64,000 nucleotides of DNA from Bog-473 sp963745665. GTDB taxonomy: Bacteria; Actinomycetota; Acidimicrobiia; Acidimicrobiales; RAAP-2. The position numbers and the translations under genes were made by a program. The notes below the pieces were generated by a model. It worked only from the letters and a program-made list of their open reading frames with translations. It had not been told where the DNA came from and did not search any database. Shown in pieces: positions 25,551 to 35,879 of the stretch (the stretch's first letter is position 1; each line of letters starts with the position of its first letter). The stretch lies in NCBI GenBank assembly GCA_963745665.1, contig CAVUYE010000003.1:1-64000 (forward strand), written 5' to 3'.

Positions 25551-26438
25551 TCAAGAAGGCCTGGCGTTCGACCAGCTACTCAGATCGAGTCCCGGGTAGC
25601 GCACCTGCATTCCGTTGACGGTCTCTTGGGTCCAGTAAGGGTGGCCTGGTGCTGGGAATCCGAAAAGAAGAAGTTGGCGTGGCGATGCCTGTTCAACGAA
25701 CGGCGTCCATTCGGGCATGAAAGAGCGATCGCCCCAGGCGTGGCGATCCAGCCATGGCGCATCCGCCCGGCGATAGCTCACATGCGCACTGAACCGAGCG
25801 GAGTTCGGCTGCGTGAGCTCGGTCCCACGATGGAAGGTCTCGGTGGAATACGCCAACACCGTTCCGACGACACCGGCGCTCGACACCTCGGACTCATAGA
25901 AGTGCGGCCGCTCCGATCGAGAGTAGGTGTGCGGCATTGACGGCATGTCGCCCGAGACCGATAGGGGCACGATCCTCGTGGGACCGAGGGCCTGAGGCAC
26001 GTCACAGAGCCAGATGAACATCTCAACCCCTCGCCACCTGGTGTCGCTCGAGGGAGCCAAGGGTGTGTGGTTGAGGAAGTCCCGGTGATGCTCCTGCTCA
26101 TAGGTCGCTGCGCCGGTGTACTTCGCCCAGAGTTCGGAGGCGTACACGCGGATGTCGTCGGTTCCCAGGCAGGCCTCGGCCAGTTGGACGAGGGGATCGC
26201 AGACAACCAGGTTGCACAGTGTGACCGAGGGGAACGGAAAGGCGACGATCCCGCCGAACTCGTCGCCCGTGAACCGACGGTTCGACTCGCTCAACGGGTC
26301 GGAGTGGTACTCCTCGGCGGACGGAAAGACCTGCCGCAAGTCGCCGCAGGCGGCATCGAGAACGTCTCGTGGCACCAGGTTCTCGTACGGGACATATCCG
26401 TCTTCTCGCCAACGCTTGGCCCCTGCAGAGAAGTCCAC
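25551..26438 (-). CDS. phytanoyl-CoA dioxygenase-family (PhyH) oxygenase
   Basis: A 295-residue Fe(II)/2-oxoglutarate oxygenase. The iron motif HxD is in 'QEHHRDFLNHTP', the distal His probably in 'TETFHRGTELT', with Arg in 'NSARFSAHVSYRR'. The N-terminus 'AKRWREDGYVPYENLVPRDVL' is typical of PhyH. Substrate is unknown; bacterial relatives hydroxylate secondary metabolites. GTG 26438 is supported by CATTCT six bases upstream. It is divergent from the CPT-like kinase gene; both have low-GC codon use. Confidence 0.78.
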   Translation of the reverse strand: MDFSAGAKRWREDGYVPYENLVPRDVLDAACGDLRQVFPSAEEYHSDPLSESNRRFTGDEFGGIVAFPFPSVTLCNLVVCDPLVQLAEACLGTDDIRVYASELWAKYTGAATYEQEHHRDFLNHTPLAPSSDTRWRGVEMFIWLCDVPQALGPTRIVPLSVSGDMPSMPHTYSRSERPHFYESEVSSAGVVGTVLAYSTETFHRGTELTQPNSARFSAHVSYRRADAPWLDRHAWGDRSFMPEWTPFVEQASPRQLLLFGFPAPGHPYWTQETVNGMQVRYPGLDLSSWSNARPS

Positions 26439-26444
26439 GAAACA

Positions 26445-26450
26445 AGAATG
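26445..26450 (-). promoter_or_regulatory. -10 hexamer of a probable leaderless start (26438)
   Basis: CATTCT on the minus strand ends six bases before GTG 26438. Confidence 0.35.
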
Positions 26451-26521
26451 GCACTCATCGGACCCTGACTGGGGTGCCAGAGTGTCCCAGAAAATGGATG
26501 GGGTGCGGGAAGGGTCGTCGG

Positions 26522-26527
26522 TAGAGT
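26522..26527 (+). promoter_or_regulatory. -10 hexamer of a probable leaderless start (26535)
   Basis: TAGAGT ends seven bases before GTG 26535 and is the reason for preferring it over GTG 26565. Confidence 0.4.
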
Positions 26528-26534
26528 CTTGCTC

Positions 26535-27099
26535 GTGGCGACGCCGGACAGGTCCGACGAGGAGGTGACAACTCAGGTCATCATTCTCAACGGCTCGACG
26601 AGCTCCGGCAAGACCACCATCGTCCGCTGCCTCAAGGCGGTCCTTCCGACACCGTGGATAAGCCTGAGCATCGATGATCTTCTCGAGGCGTTACCACCCT
26701 CACTCATCGAATCCGACGCAGGCGTGGCATTCAGCGAACACGGTGAGGTGACGATCGGTGAAGGATTTCGTGAGATCGAGTCCGCCTGGATTGCAGGTGT
26801 CGCGGCCATGGCTCGAGCGGGTGCGCGGATCATTTACGACGATGTCTTTCTTTCCGGCGTCGAATCCCAGGCGCGGCTACGGGCACAGCTTGAGGATCTC
26901 TCTGTGATGTGGGTCGGCGTGCGTTGCGACCCTGAGGTCGCCGCGGTCCGAGAGTTTGCTCGAGGAGACCGTGTGGCAGGGGGGGGCTGCGTCGCAGGCG
27001 ACCAGGGTCCATGAAGGGGCCCTCTACGACCTCGAGGTCGACACCACCTCAACGGAGTCGCTAGAAATCGCCCACATCATTGCTCGACAGGTGTCCTGA
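26535..27099 (+). CDS. chloramphenicol-phosphotransferase-like P-loop kinase, frame break in G8 run
   Basis: About 187 residues of a CPT-fold kinase. Walker A is 'LNGSTSSGKTT', followed by 'ISLSIDDLLEALPP' and the Asp pair 'IIYDDVFLSG', then 'MWVGVRCDPEVAAVREFARGDR'. After the G8 run at 26979-26986 the frame ends early; with one G fewer it continues 'GAASQATRVHEGALYDLEVDTT' to TGA 27099, the expected family end. The name refers to a self-protection enzyme of a chloramphenicol producer; a drug-related role here is unproven. GTG 26565, giving MTTQVIILNG, is an alternative start. Confidence 0.78.
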
Positions 27100-27801
27100 G
27101 GTATCGCCAATTCGCCTGCCACTGACCGCCGGATCAGTGGAAGCATCTAACGACGACCCACAAGCTCGAATGGCGCCGCCACCGACGCCGACGGACGTGA
27201 GGCAATCCGGAGACCTGGAACTTTAGAGCCGCCGTGACGGCGGTCCGAAATTGAGGCAGGCTGTCCGTGAGAAAGCCATGTGCATGGTGGACGACGAAGG
27301 ATCGCCCGAACCACGGGCACCGAACTCGTCGACGTCGCCTGACTGGCTGAAAGAGAAGTGTCGGTGAGCATCCACTCCAACCTCAAAGCGTGGCTTGAAC
27401 AAGCCAACCTGACAAAGAGCGACGAGTCGAACCAAGGGTGGTTCGAGGAGACATGCCGCCGATCCCAGCTGGCAATCCACCTCGCCAAGGAAGAGATGGA
27501 GCGAGAGCTTCAGACGATCATCAGAGAGGGATACGGCGAACAGCATCCGGGGGGCTGAAGCGTCCCCGAACACCGGGTCGGTGAGGCACCCTAAACCCTT
27601 ACAAACGCCGAATCGGGCCTGACCTCCGACCTCGCGCGTCCAGGAGTGGGAGTGCTCAAGAGCGGACACGGAGCAACGAAAGCGTCCCTTGAGAATCAGC
27701 GGCGGCTACAGATCAGAGGGTCCGTCGGAAACCCTTCGCCGGCAATGAGGCCTTGGGGTTACCGGCGGCTCACCCCTTTGCCGAACGAGCCCCGGCCTGC
27801 G
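27100..27801. other. low-GC, gene-poor stretch
   Basis: Apart from the 66-residue frame at 27358-27558 nothing convincing is coded here on either strand. No tRNA cloverleaf, transposase fragment or long inverted repeat was seen. Base composition is lower in GC than the flanks. Confidence 0.5.
27358..27558 (+). CDS. possible small helical protein
   Basis: A 66-residue frame from GTG 27358, starting MSVSIHSNLKAWLEQANL and continuing 'RRSQLAIHLAKEEMERELQT', reads as a charged helical protein. GAAAGAGAA lies just before the start. No family is recognised; a remnant or chance frame is possible. Confidence 0.35.
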   Translation: MSVSIHSNLKAWLEQANLTKSDESNQGWFEETCRRSQLAIHLAKEEMERELQTIIREGYGEQHPGG

Positions 27802-28667
27802 CTACTCGCTCTCACTGCGGCCGAAGAGACCCCGGAGCGACTCGCCTGCGAACCGGCCGGCGGCTTCCGGCAGTAGCTCGTGGAGCACGTCGGAGAACAC
27901 CTCGACGCCGAGCGGTGCCGTCGTGCCGGTCGCCCGGAGGTCCGCCAACAGGTCGGGCAACGGCAACTCACCGTCGCCCGGCAGCAGGCGTTCGTGCAGT
28001 GTGGCGTGGAGCGGATCCGTCTCCGGCGTCGCCGGCGCGTCGCACAGCTGCACGCCGAGGATGGACGCGCCTGGGATCGATCGCAGGAGCTCGCCGTCCG
28101 GATTGCTGCGGAAGTAGTGCCAGGCGTCGACCATGAGGCCGCCGTTCGGCCGATCGGCCACCCGGACGACCTGCCAGGCCGTCGCCAGGTCGGGGATCCG
28201 CGACCAGGGGAGGAACTCCAGGTGGACGAGCAGGCCGCGATCGGCCGCTCGGTCGCACAGCCCGGCGAAGGCCGCCGCCGCGTCGTCGAGAGACCAGGAG
28301 CCGCCGAAGACGTCGACGGCGTTGAGCGAGCGCGCGCCGACCGCCTCCGCCGACGTCGAACAGCTCCTTCTCGGCGAACCGGAAGATGCTGCTCCTGGTC
28401 GAGCTCGGGTGGGATGTGGATCTCGGACGCACCGGGAAGCCACCACCACGCCGGGTCGAGCTCGCCCACCGACAAGCCGTGGTCGGACAGCAGCAGGCGG
28501 ATGTCCCGGTCGCGCAGGCCTTCGTCGCGGGCCACCTGGTAATCGCGACCCCAGAGCGAGATGCCGGAGAAGCCGCCGGCCTCGGCGGCCGCCACCCGTT
28601 CCCGAAAGGAGATGTCGCTCCGCAGCGTGCCCGAGCAGAGCACGGTGTCACCCGCACCGAGGGTCAT
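27802..28667 (-). CDS. sugar-phosphate isomerase/epimerase-like TIM barrel, two frame breaks
   Basis: About 285 residues of an AP-endonuclease-2/xylose-isomerase-type barrel. The N-terminus reads 'FRERVAAAEAGGFSGISLWG', the middle 'LGSRDRDIRLLLSDHGL'-like helix, then 'GARSLNAVDVFGGSWSLDD', 'LLVHLEFLPWSRIPD' (metal Glu) and 'GLMVDAWHYFRS' (metal Asp and His). The frame breaks near 28395 and 28352, between 'IPPELDQEQH', 'FRFAEKELFDV' and 'AEAVGARSLN'. ATG 28667 begins MTLGAGDTVLCSG. Such enzymes isomerise or epimerise keto sugars or inositol derivatives. Divergent from the amidohydrolase gene. Confidence 0.75.
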
Positions 28668-28803
28668 CGGCCGAACGGAGGCGGGACGGGTGGCCGGGCC
28701 CGGACCGGCCACTGCGGACGTCGGCTTCTGGTCACTATCGTTCCCTCCGTGTCCGAGAACGGTACCGGAGCCGGATCCGGCGCTCACGAGATCGCCGCCC
28801 GCC

Positions 28804-30057
28804 GTGCCTAGGCTCGTTCTGCGCGACGCCACCGTCCTCGACGCCGACGGCGCCCGCCCCCGCACCACGGTGGTGATCGAGGATCGCCGCATCGCCACCG
28901 TCCGCACCGGCGACGATCGTCGAGACCGACCCGGCGGACCGGGTGGTGGAGCTCGGCGGGCGCACGGTCATGCCGGGCATGGTGAGCAGCCACTTCCACG
29001 CCACCTACAACGAGCTCGGCTCCAAGACGGCGCCGTTCGGACTCGAGGAGCCGCCGGCGCTGCAGGCCGTGCGGGCGGCCCATCACCTGGAGCTGCTTGT
29101 TGCGCAGCGGATTCACCGGCGCGGTGAGCGCAGGAGCACCCTTTGCCATCGACGCCTCCATGAAGGCCGCCATCGCCGAGGGTCTCTTTCCCGGGCCCCG
29201 GCTGATGGCCGGCAGCCGCGACGTCAGCACGACGGGCCACGCCGGCGACAAGAGCTTCCCGTGGTACTGGGATGTCGGCGCCCGCGGCGCCATCAACCGG
29301 TCCGACGGTCCCGACGGGTTCCGGCTCGCCGTGCGCGAAGAGATCAAGCAGGGCGCGGAGATCATCAAGATGTTCGTGACGGGCGGGCACGGCACGGTCG
29401 CTCCCAGCGAGCAGACGGAAATGACGCCGGCGGAGATCACGGCGGGGATTGAGGCGGCGCACCAGCGCGGCGTGCTGGTGCGCGGCCACATCGCCAACCG
29501 CGAGGCCATCCACATGGCGCTCGATGCCGGCATCGACGTCATCGACCACGGCGACGGCATGGACGCCATGGCGATCGAGCGCATGGTCGAGCTCGGTACC
29601 TTCCTCGTTCCGAGCCAGCTCTTCCCGGTCCGCTTCGCCGCAGCTGATGGGCGGCGGCGGTCTCGGCTTCACCGCTGCCATGGCCCAGGACATCGAGCAG
29701 GCGCTCGCCATCCTGCCCAAGGCGAACGAGGCCGGGGTGAAGCTGCTCTGCGGGGACGACTACGGCGCCATCAGCCTGCCCCACGGCCGCTACGCCGACG
29801 AGCTCGAGTTCTACGTCAAGGAAGCCGGGATCCCGCCGCTCGACGTCATCCGCTGGGCCACCCGCAACGGGGCCGAGCTCATGGGCCGGTCCCACGAGCT
29901 CGGGTCGGTGCGCGAGGGCTACCTGGCCGACCTGCTCGTGGTCGACGGCGACCCGGTGGCCGACATCGCCATCCTGCAGGACCAGGCCAAGCTGCTGGCC
30001 GTCATGAAGGGCGGCACGCTCGTGCGCGACGAGCTCGACCTTCTCGCTGCCGGCTGA
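28804..30057 (+). CDS. imidazolonepropionase-like amidohydrolase, three frame breaks
   Basis: About 415 residues of a metal-dependent amidohydrolase. Start 'PRLVLRDATVLDADGARPR' is the usual N-terminal beta sandwich. 'VSSHFHATYNE' is the first metal motif HxH, 'IKMFVTGGHG' gives a Lys candidate, 'VRGHIANREA' and 'DVIDHGDGMD' give the His ligands and 'LLCGDDYGA' the Asp; the end 'LADLLVVDGDPVADI' is diagnostic. Breaks near 28915, 29093 and 29640 join these parts. The group includes prolidases and imidazolonepropionases; substrate unknown. Confidence 0.8.
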
Positions 30058-30066
30058 GCGGGCCGC

Positions 30067-30072
30067 TACCCT
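30067..30072 (+). promoter_or_regulatory. -10 hexamer of a probable leaderless start (30079)
   Basis: TACCCT ends six bases before ATG 30079. Confidence 0.4.
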
Positions 30073-30078
30073 CCGCGC

Positions 30079-30393
30079 ATGATCATCATCGCCGGCTCGC
30101 TCAGCTTCGACCCCACGGACCGCGACGACGTCCTCGCCAGCCTGGCCGAGGTGACCGAGGCCAGCCGGCGCGACGCCGGTTGTCTCGAGTACTTCTGGGG
30201 CGAGGATCTCGAGGCGCCCAACACGTTCCGCTTCTTCGAGTGCTGGGAGTCGCAGGAGCTCTTCGACGCCCACATCGCCCAGCCGCACGAGGTGGCCTTC
30301 GGCGAGCGCAACCTCAGCGCATCACCGGCGCGACCGCGAGCTTCTTCGAGGCGTCGCCGACCGCGCCGATCGGCATGCCCTGCGGCCGACTGA
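30079..30393 (+). CDS. antibiotic-biosynthesis-monooxygenase (ABM) domain protein, C-terminal frame break
   Basis: A ~100-residue dimeric ferredoxin-like fold protein. 'IIIAGSLSFDPTDRDDVLASL' is the first strand and helix, 'DAGCLEYFWGEDL' and 'FRFFECWESQELFDAH' are the ABM signature. Near 30319 the frame shifts and the last strand reads 'ITGATASFFEASP' one base out. These proteins oxidise or bind aromatic compounds without cofactors; substrate unknown. It is convergent with the acyltransferase gene. A second ABM protein is at 54807. Confidence 0.75.
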   Translation: MIIIAGSLSFDPTDRDDVLASLAEVTEASRRDAGCLEYFWGEDLEAPNTFRFFECWESQELFDAHIAQPHEVAFGERNLSASPARPRASSRRRRPRRSACPAAD

Positions 30394-30410
30394 CGTCAGG
30401 CGGGCCGCCG

Positions 30411-32563
30411 CTACTGCGGAGCGAAGTACCGGGGAAGCGGTCCGCTGCGGAACGCTCGCACCGTTGGTGCGCGCCTCCTGCAGGTGGCCGAGGTCGACCC
30501 AGTAGGGGAGGATCGCCGGCGCCAGGTAGTCGCCGCCGGCACCGGGCTGCATGGCGAAGTGGCTGCCGTCGCTCTGGCGCACCGGGACGCCGTCGAGATT
30601 CTCGGTGTAGTTGCCACCCGGGCAGACGTAGGAGTTCAGGTCCTGCACGTAGACCTGGCCGGGGTGTTGCGCCGCCACCTTGCGGAGCAGTCCGTTGTAG
30701 GCCTCCTGTCGCGCCGCGCTGTCCTGTGGCCACGGCTGACCGTTCGGCTGCTCGCCCGTGCTCTGGCAGGGCTTGGTCTCGAAGACCATGAGCGCGCCGC
30801 GGGCGGTGGCGATCTGCACGGCCTTTTGCGAGCTGGCTCTCCACGTAGTCGGCGAAGGTCGGGTTCAAAATGTTGGTCATGTGCCCGTGGTAGAGGCGGT
30901 CGAGGATCTCGCCGCCGCCGGCCAGGAGCACCACCACGTTCGGCTGGAGTTGCTCGACCCAGTCGGTCCAGGCCGCCGTCCAGGCCTGGCAGGGCACGTT
31001 CTGCTTCGGCCCGAAGACCCCGCCCGGCGGGCAGTTCGCGCTCTGTGGATCGGGCGTGCACGGCGCGCCGACGACGAAGGTCCCGCCCGACTGCTCACCC
31101 GTTGTCCCGTCCGCCACGCCGCAGCCGAGGATCCCCTCGTTGAGCAGATGCAGGTCGTCGTACTTCTGTCGGATGCGGCGCTCAGCGGCGGCCTCGAGGC
31201 CGATGCCGAGCGTCAGCGCCTGGGAGTCGCCGACCAGGAGGACCCGGGTCGGCGTCGTGCTGTACGCGGCGGGAATGGAGGCGGTGATGGCGGTGGCCGG
31301 GACGGTCCCGGTGGCGGCGGCTCCGACGGCGATGGTGTCGGCCGCCGGCATGGTGGCCAGCACGATGGCCAGCACGACGACGCCGACGGCGGGCAGCGTG
31401 AAGACCTGGGCCCGGAAGCGGGTGAAGAAGGTGCCCTGGCGGATCGGCCGCTCCACCAAGAAGAAGGAGAGGACGGCGACGCCGATGGTCGGGATCACGC
31501 GGACGACGAAGAGGGGCCAGGCGCTCAGCCCGGTCCGCTGCTCGTTGATGAAGGTGAAGAGCGGGAAGTGCCAGAGGTACATGCCGTAGGAGATGCGCCC
31601 GATGAAGGTGAAGGGGCGGAACGAGAGCAGTCGGGCCACGAGGGAGGTCTGGGCGCACGACACGCTGAGCAGGACCGCCGGCGCAGCGATGGCAGCGAGG
31701 AGGAATCCACCGCGGTAGGCGAAGGCGTCGTCGGAGTGCACCTGAGGTACACGAGGATGCTGACTGACCACGAGGCCGACGAGACCGATCACGGTCAACA
31801 CGCCGCGGGCCCACGGCGTGCGGGCCTGCCAGTCCAGCTCGTCGCCCTTGCGGCTTCCGCTCGGCCCACAACGCGCAGACCGAGGGCCAGGGTGGCCCCG
31901 ATCAGGACGGACTGCGCGTGGGTGTCGGTGCCGAAGTAGAGGCGGTTGATGTTGGTGGGGTTGTAGAGGAGCGCCATCTCCAGGGCCGAGGCCATCGCAC
32001 CGACGACGGCGACGACGAGCAGGACGCGCAGTGAGCGAGTCAGTTTCAGGACGCCGAGGAAGACCAGCGGCCAGACCAGGTAGAACTGCTCCTCCACGGC
32101 CAGGGACCAGGTGTGGATCAGCGGCGAGGTGAGGCCGGTCATGTGGAAGTAGTCGGAGCCGGACACGATGTAGTGCCAGTTGGCGAAGTAGAAGAGGGCG
32201 GAGAGTGCGTCACCGCGAAGCGTCGGGTACGTCCCGGCCGGGACGAAGATGCCGTACAGGATGGCCACGCCGATCAGCATGACGAAGAGGGCGGGCAGCA
32301 ATCGCCGGGCGCGGCGGGCCCAGAACGCCCCCAACTTGATGGTGCCGCGCTTGCGCCACTCGACGATCAGGAGCGAGGTGATGAGGAAGCCCGACAGGGC
32401 GAAGAAGCTGTCGAGGAAGAAGAAGCCACCGGCAGTCAGGTAGACCCCGCCGTGCACGCCCAGGATGCCGATCATGGGCGACGCCCCGGATGCCGTCGAG
32501 TGCAGGCAGGTAGGCCAGCGTGGCTCCCTTGCGCGGAGCGTCGGGAGAGACGCGGGCAGCCAC
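30411..32563 (-). CDS. acyltransferase 3 / SGNH fusion (OafA-like), three or more frame breaks
   Basis: About 715 residues. The N-terminal half is an integral membrane acyltransferase ('LAYLPALDGIRGV', 'FFFLDSFFALSGFLI', 'IHTWSLAVEEQFYLVWPLV', 'GMYLWHFPLF'), the C-terminal half an SGNH esterase domain with 'VLLVGDSQALTLGIGL' and the late Asp-His pair 'SDGSHFA'. Such proteins O-acetylate surface polysaccharide or peptidoglycan. Breaks are near 32480, 31855 and 30822; the end is uncertain and taken as the stop after 'LPRYFAPQ'. GTG 32563 is the best start, ATG 32674 a longer choice. Confidence 0.78.
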
Positions 32564-32685
32564 CGCCGGAGGATACCGGGGGAGCGAGGTTCCCCAGGGG
32601 TGCAGCCGGCACCCGAGACCCCCCGACGACCAGGCCTGGCTAAAGTCACGGCGCACTGCATCACGAGGTGTCAAGGGGGATGTCC

Positions 32686-34183
32686 ATGAGGTGGATCAGA
32701 CGGCCCGATTCGATCGCGCCCAGGGGTGAAATCGCGCTCGCTGCGTTAGCCACGCTGGTTGCCCTGTTCCCGCTCGGCCTGGCCGTCCAGGCCGGTGCCG
32801 CCACGGCCAACTCGCCCGACGTGACCTTCCACAGCGCCGCCATGCTCACCGGGCCCGTCACGGTGGGTCACATCGTCGAGCCCGAGTCCGCCCACTCGCT
32901 CGACCTCGCCGCCAACGGCTACGAGGAGCACGAGTACTTCGCCTCTGGGACCGCGATGGCGTTCAAGGCTGACGCCATGCCGAGCGACGGCAAGTGGACC
33001 ATTACGCCGACGACCACCGCCGCCTACAAGACCCGGATTCTGGTGCGGCGGCCCATCAACCCCGCGCACTTCAACGGCACTGTGATCGTCGAGTGGATGA
33101 ACGTGTCGGCCGGGGAGTCCGCGCCCGATTGGGACTTCCTCAATCCGATGCTCATGCGCGACGGCTACGCCTACGTCGGGGTCTCGGCGCAGGCGTTGGG
33201 CGTGGACGGCGGGAAATCGCTCCTTGGCACGCCAAACGCAGCGGGCGCAACGGGCCCGGGTGGGCTCGTGGGCGAAGAGCCGGCCCGCTACGGCACGCTG
33301 CACCACCCCGGTGACCAGTACTCGCTGGACATGTACGCCCAGATCGGCCAGGCCCTGCGCTCTCCGCACGACGCGGCCCTCGGCGGTCTGAAGCCGAAGC
33401 ACATCCTCGCCATTGGCGAGTCCCAGTCCGCCTTCTACCTCACGACGTTCGCCGACGCGATCCAGCCGCTCACCAACGTCTACGACGGCATCTTCATCCA
33501 CAGCCGGGGCGGTTCGGGCGCCTCGCTGGCGGGAACGTCCATCGGCTCGAGCAGCGGGCCCGACAACCTGCGCATCCGCACCGACCTGAAGGTCCCCGTC
33601 TTCATGTCCGAGACGCAGACCGACCTCATTGAGCTGGGGTACGCCCCGGCACAGCAGCCCAACACCGGCAAGATCCGCACCTGGGAGATCGCCGGGACCT
33701 CGCACGCCGACTCGTACTTCGTCGGCACCGCCGCCAGCATCCTCGGCTGCACCACGCCCGTGAACAGCGGACCCCAGCACAACGTGGTCCAGGCGGGCTT
33801 CACCGCCTTCGACAAGTGGGTGGACAACGGCACCCCGCCCCCCAGCCCACCGCCGTTCAAGCTGTCGAGCACGAAGCCGGCCGCGTTGGCGCTCGATGCG
33901 CACGGCAATGTCATCGGGGGAGTCCGGACACCGGCGGTCGACGTGCCGGTCTCCACGCTCAGCGGCGCACCTGCCGCCGGCGCCAACGCGATCTGCTCCC
34001 TCTTCGGGTCGACCGTCGCCTTCACGCCGGCGCAACTCGCCAGCCTCTACGGCTCGCAGAGCAACTACATCGCCGCAGTACACGAAGAGCCTCGACAAGG
34101 CGATCACCGGCGGCTACATCCTCAGCGCCGACAAGGCTTCGCTGCTGGCCCAGGCGGAGCAGGTGCAGTTCCCCGCCTCGTAG
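32686..34183 (+). CDS. secreted alpha/beta-hydrolase-domain protein (Abhydrolase_10-like), frame break
   Basis: About 500 residues with a signal peptide ('MRWIRRPDS', then 'IALAALATLVALFPLGLA', cleavage near AGA-AT). 'RILVRRPINPAHFNGTVIVEW', 'DGYAYVGVSAQ', the nucleophile region 'HILAIGESQSAFYL' (GESQS) and 'WEIAGTSHADSYF' with the His define the family, large exported hydrolases of unknown substrate. ATG 32686 has GGGGG six bases upstream. The frame breaks near 34078 after 'SQSNYIAA'; the end 'YTKSLDKAITGGYILSADK' reads one base out to the stop at 34183. Confidence 0.8.
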
Positions 34184-34190
34184 CGTTCAG

Positions 34191-34873
34191 TCAGTCATTG
34201 CCCCACGACTCGCCGACCTGGCGCAAGGTGACGCTGATGCGGCCGTCGAGACCGAGGTCCGGATTGGCGCTGCCGGGGTAAGTCTTGGGCACGCCGTGAA
34301 AAGCGAGCCGGGACGTCCCGCCGAAGACGAACAGATCGCCGCTGGCCAACTCGACGTCGGTGTAGGGGCGGCTCGGACGCTCCGTGTTGCCGAAGCGGAA
34401 GACGGAGCGATCACCCAGGCTGATGGTCACCACCGGCGAGCCGGCCGCCACCACTTCGGGGCCCTCAATCTTGTCCTGATGGAGACCGAGCTTCGCCCCG
34501 CCTCGTAGAGGTTGACGATGGCGGCGTCGTAGGCGACGGGCTCGAACCCGGTCGCGGTGCAGGCCGCCGCGCCGAGCCGACCGAGGAGGGGCGTGAACGG
34601 CTTCACGGGAGCGCCGTCGCCGTCGTCGCAGGTCCTGCTGTAGCGGTAGGGATACCAGTGCCAACCCAGGCACACGGCCCGGGTGGAGAAGGGGGCGCCG
34701 TTCGGCATTCTGGGCCGGCGCAGCCCGGCGGGAGGTGCGGCCCACTGGCGGAAGGCCCGTATCAACTCCTGCTGTGCATCGGTGTCCAACCAGCCCGGCA
34801 CCCACACCGCGCCGGGCGCGACGTCAACCGGTCCCGACGTGGCATTGGTCAACGGGAACCCCAGCTGGTTCAT
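34191..34873 (-). CDS. AlkB-family 2-oxoglutarate dioxygenase (DNA/RNA dealkylation), frame break
   Basis: About 225 residues of an AlkB-like demethylase, which removes alkyl groups from bases with iron and 2-oxoglutarate. 'WVPGWLDTDAQQELIRAF' starts the fold, 'YDAAIVNLYEAG' holds the conserved N-Y, the iron motif is 'LGLHQDK', the distal His 'LAFHGVPK', and 'GRISVTLRQV' gives the 2-oxoglutarate Arg. The frame breaks near 34500 between 'NLYEAG' and 'AKLGLHQD'. ATG 34873 fits CACACT upstream. It is convergent with the hydrolase gene, seven bases apart. Confidence 0.85.
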
Positions 34874-34879
34874 CGGGAC

Positions 34880-34885
34880 AGTGTG
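34880..34885 (-). promoter_or_regulatory. -10 hexamer of a probable leaderless start (34873)
   Basis: CACACT on the minus strand ends six bases before the AlkB ATG, within the gap behind the hydratase gene. Confidence 0.35.
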
Positions 34886-34942
34886 CCGCGCCGGACGGCC
34901 GTCGGCTGGCGGGAAACGGACATGCAGGCCGCCAATCTCCAC

Positions 34943-35790
34943 CTACGCCGGGCGCCTGAGTTCGGCGAACCCGTTGCGGATGACGACGCTGTCCCCGCTC
35001 GTCGCCTCGAGGGCGTACCGGTCTTCGGCGAGACGGCAGCTCCGCACCGTGAGGTTCTGATCGAGGTAGGCGGGCGAGGCGAACTGCACGGCGAACCGCC
35101 GCAGCCGGGCCGGGTCGTCTGCGCAGACCCCTCGCACGACGGCGCCGGCGCACAGGGCCATGGTGCACAGTCCGTGAAGGAAGGGACCGGCGAACCCGCT
35201 CCGGCGGGCCGCCTCGGCGTCGAAGTGGTGTTCCGAGAAGTCGCCGGAGACTTCGGCGTAGCGGCGCACCATCTCGGAGTCGGTGCGGATGACCTCTTCG
35301 GCCATGGCCTGCGGCGGGTCGCAGCCGCTTCCGCCGTGCGCAGGGAGGTCCGGCCCTGTCTCGCCGGTCGAGGTGCCCAGCAGCACCGTCGTCCACCACT
35401 GTTCGGCCACGAGGTCTTTCTGAGCGTCGTAGGTGCGGTGCAGCAAAGTGACGCGCAGGTTGTCCTTCGTCTTTCTCGCACTGTGCATCTCGACCAGCGT
35501 GTGCAGTTTCTCTCCGGGCTTGATCGGTCTATGGAGGAGGAGGTCGTGTCGGCCATGGACGCCCGCCGTGTGCCGCAGCAAAGACCGATGTGGGCACGAG
35601 CTCGAGGAAGGCGGCCATCTGCGGGGCGTACGTCTTTGTGGCGATGGCGGTCGGTGGCAGGGCCGTGCCGTCGAGGTAGGAGGCGGTCTCGTCCAGGGTC
35701 GCCCGCGGCGAAGGCCGCCGCCATGTCGCGGTCGAGCACGAGGTCGTAGGGTCCCGAGCGGTCGCCGGACCGCAGTCGTTCAACCGCCAT
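34943..35790 (-). CDS. MaoC-type double hot-dog dehydratase, two frame breaks
   Basis: About 280 residues with two hot-dog folds. The N-terminal one ('MAVERLRSGDRSGP', 'YLDGTALPPTAIATKTYAPQM') is substrate-binding; the C-terminal one carries the hydratase site 'VSGDFSEHHFDAEAARRSGF' and 'FLHGLCTMA', where D-x-x-x-x-H and the H-G pair are the catalytic set. It would hydrate an enoyl-CoA or a related thioester. Breaks lie near 35702 and 35588. ATG 35790 opens directly on the conserved N-terminus. Confidence 0.78.
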
Positions 35791-35879
35791 TGACCGATTC
35801 AAGCAGGATCCGGGAGTCGGGTGGGCCCGCTTCATCGCCTTCGCCGGCGGACGGTTGCCCCGCTTCCTGCAAGAGCTCG

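Noticed and set aside
26535..27099. Drug-resistance gene call for the CPT-like kinase
   Set aside because: Only the fold is supported; most relatives are not known to act on chloramphenicol.
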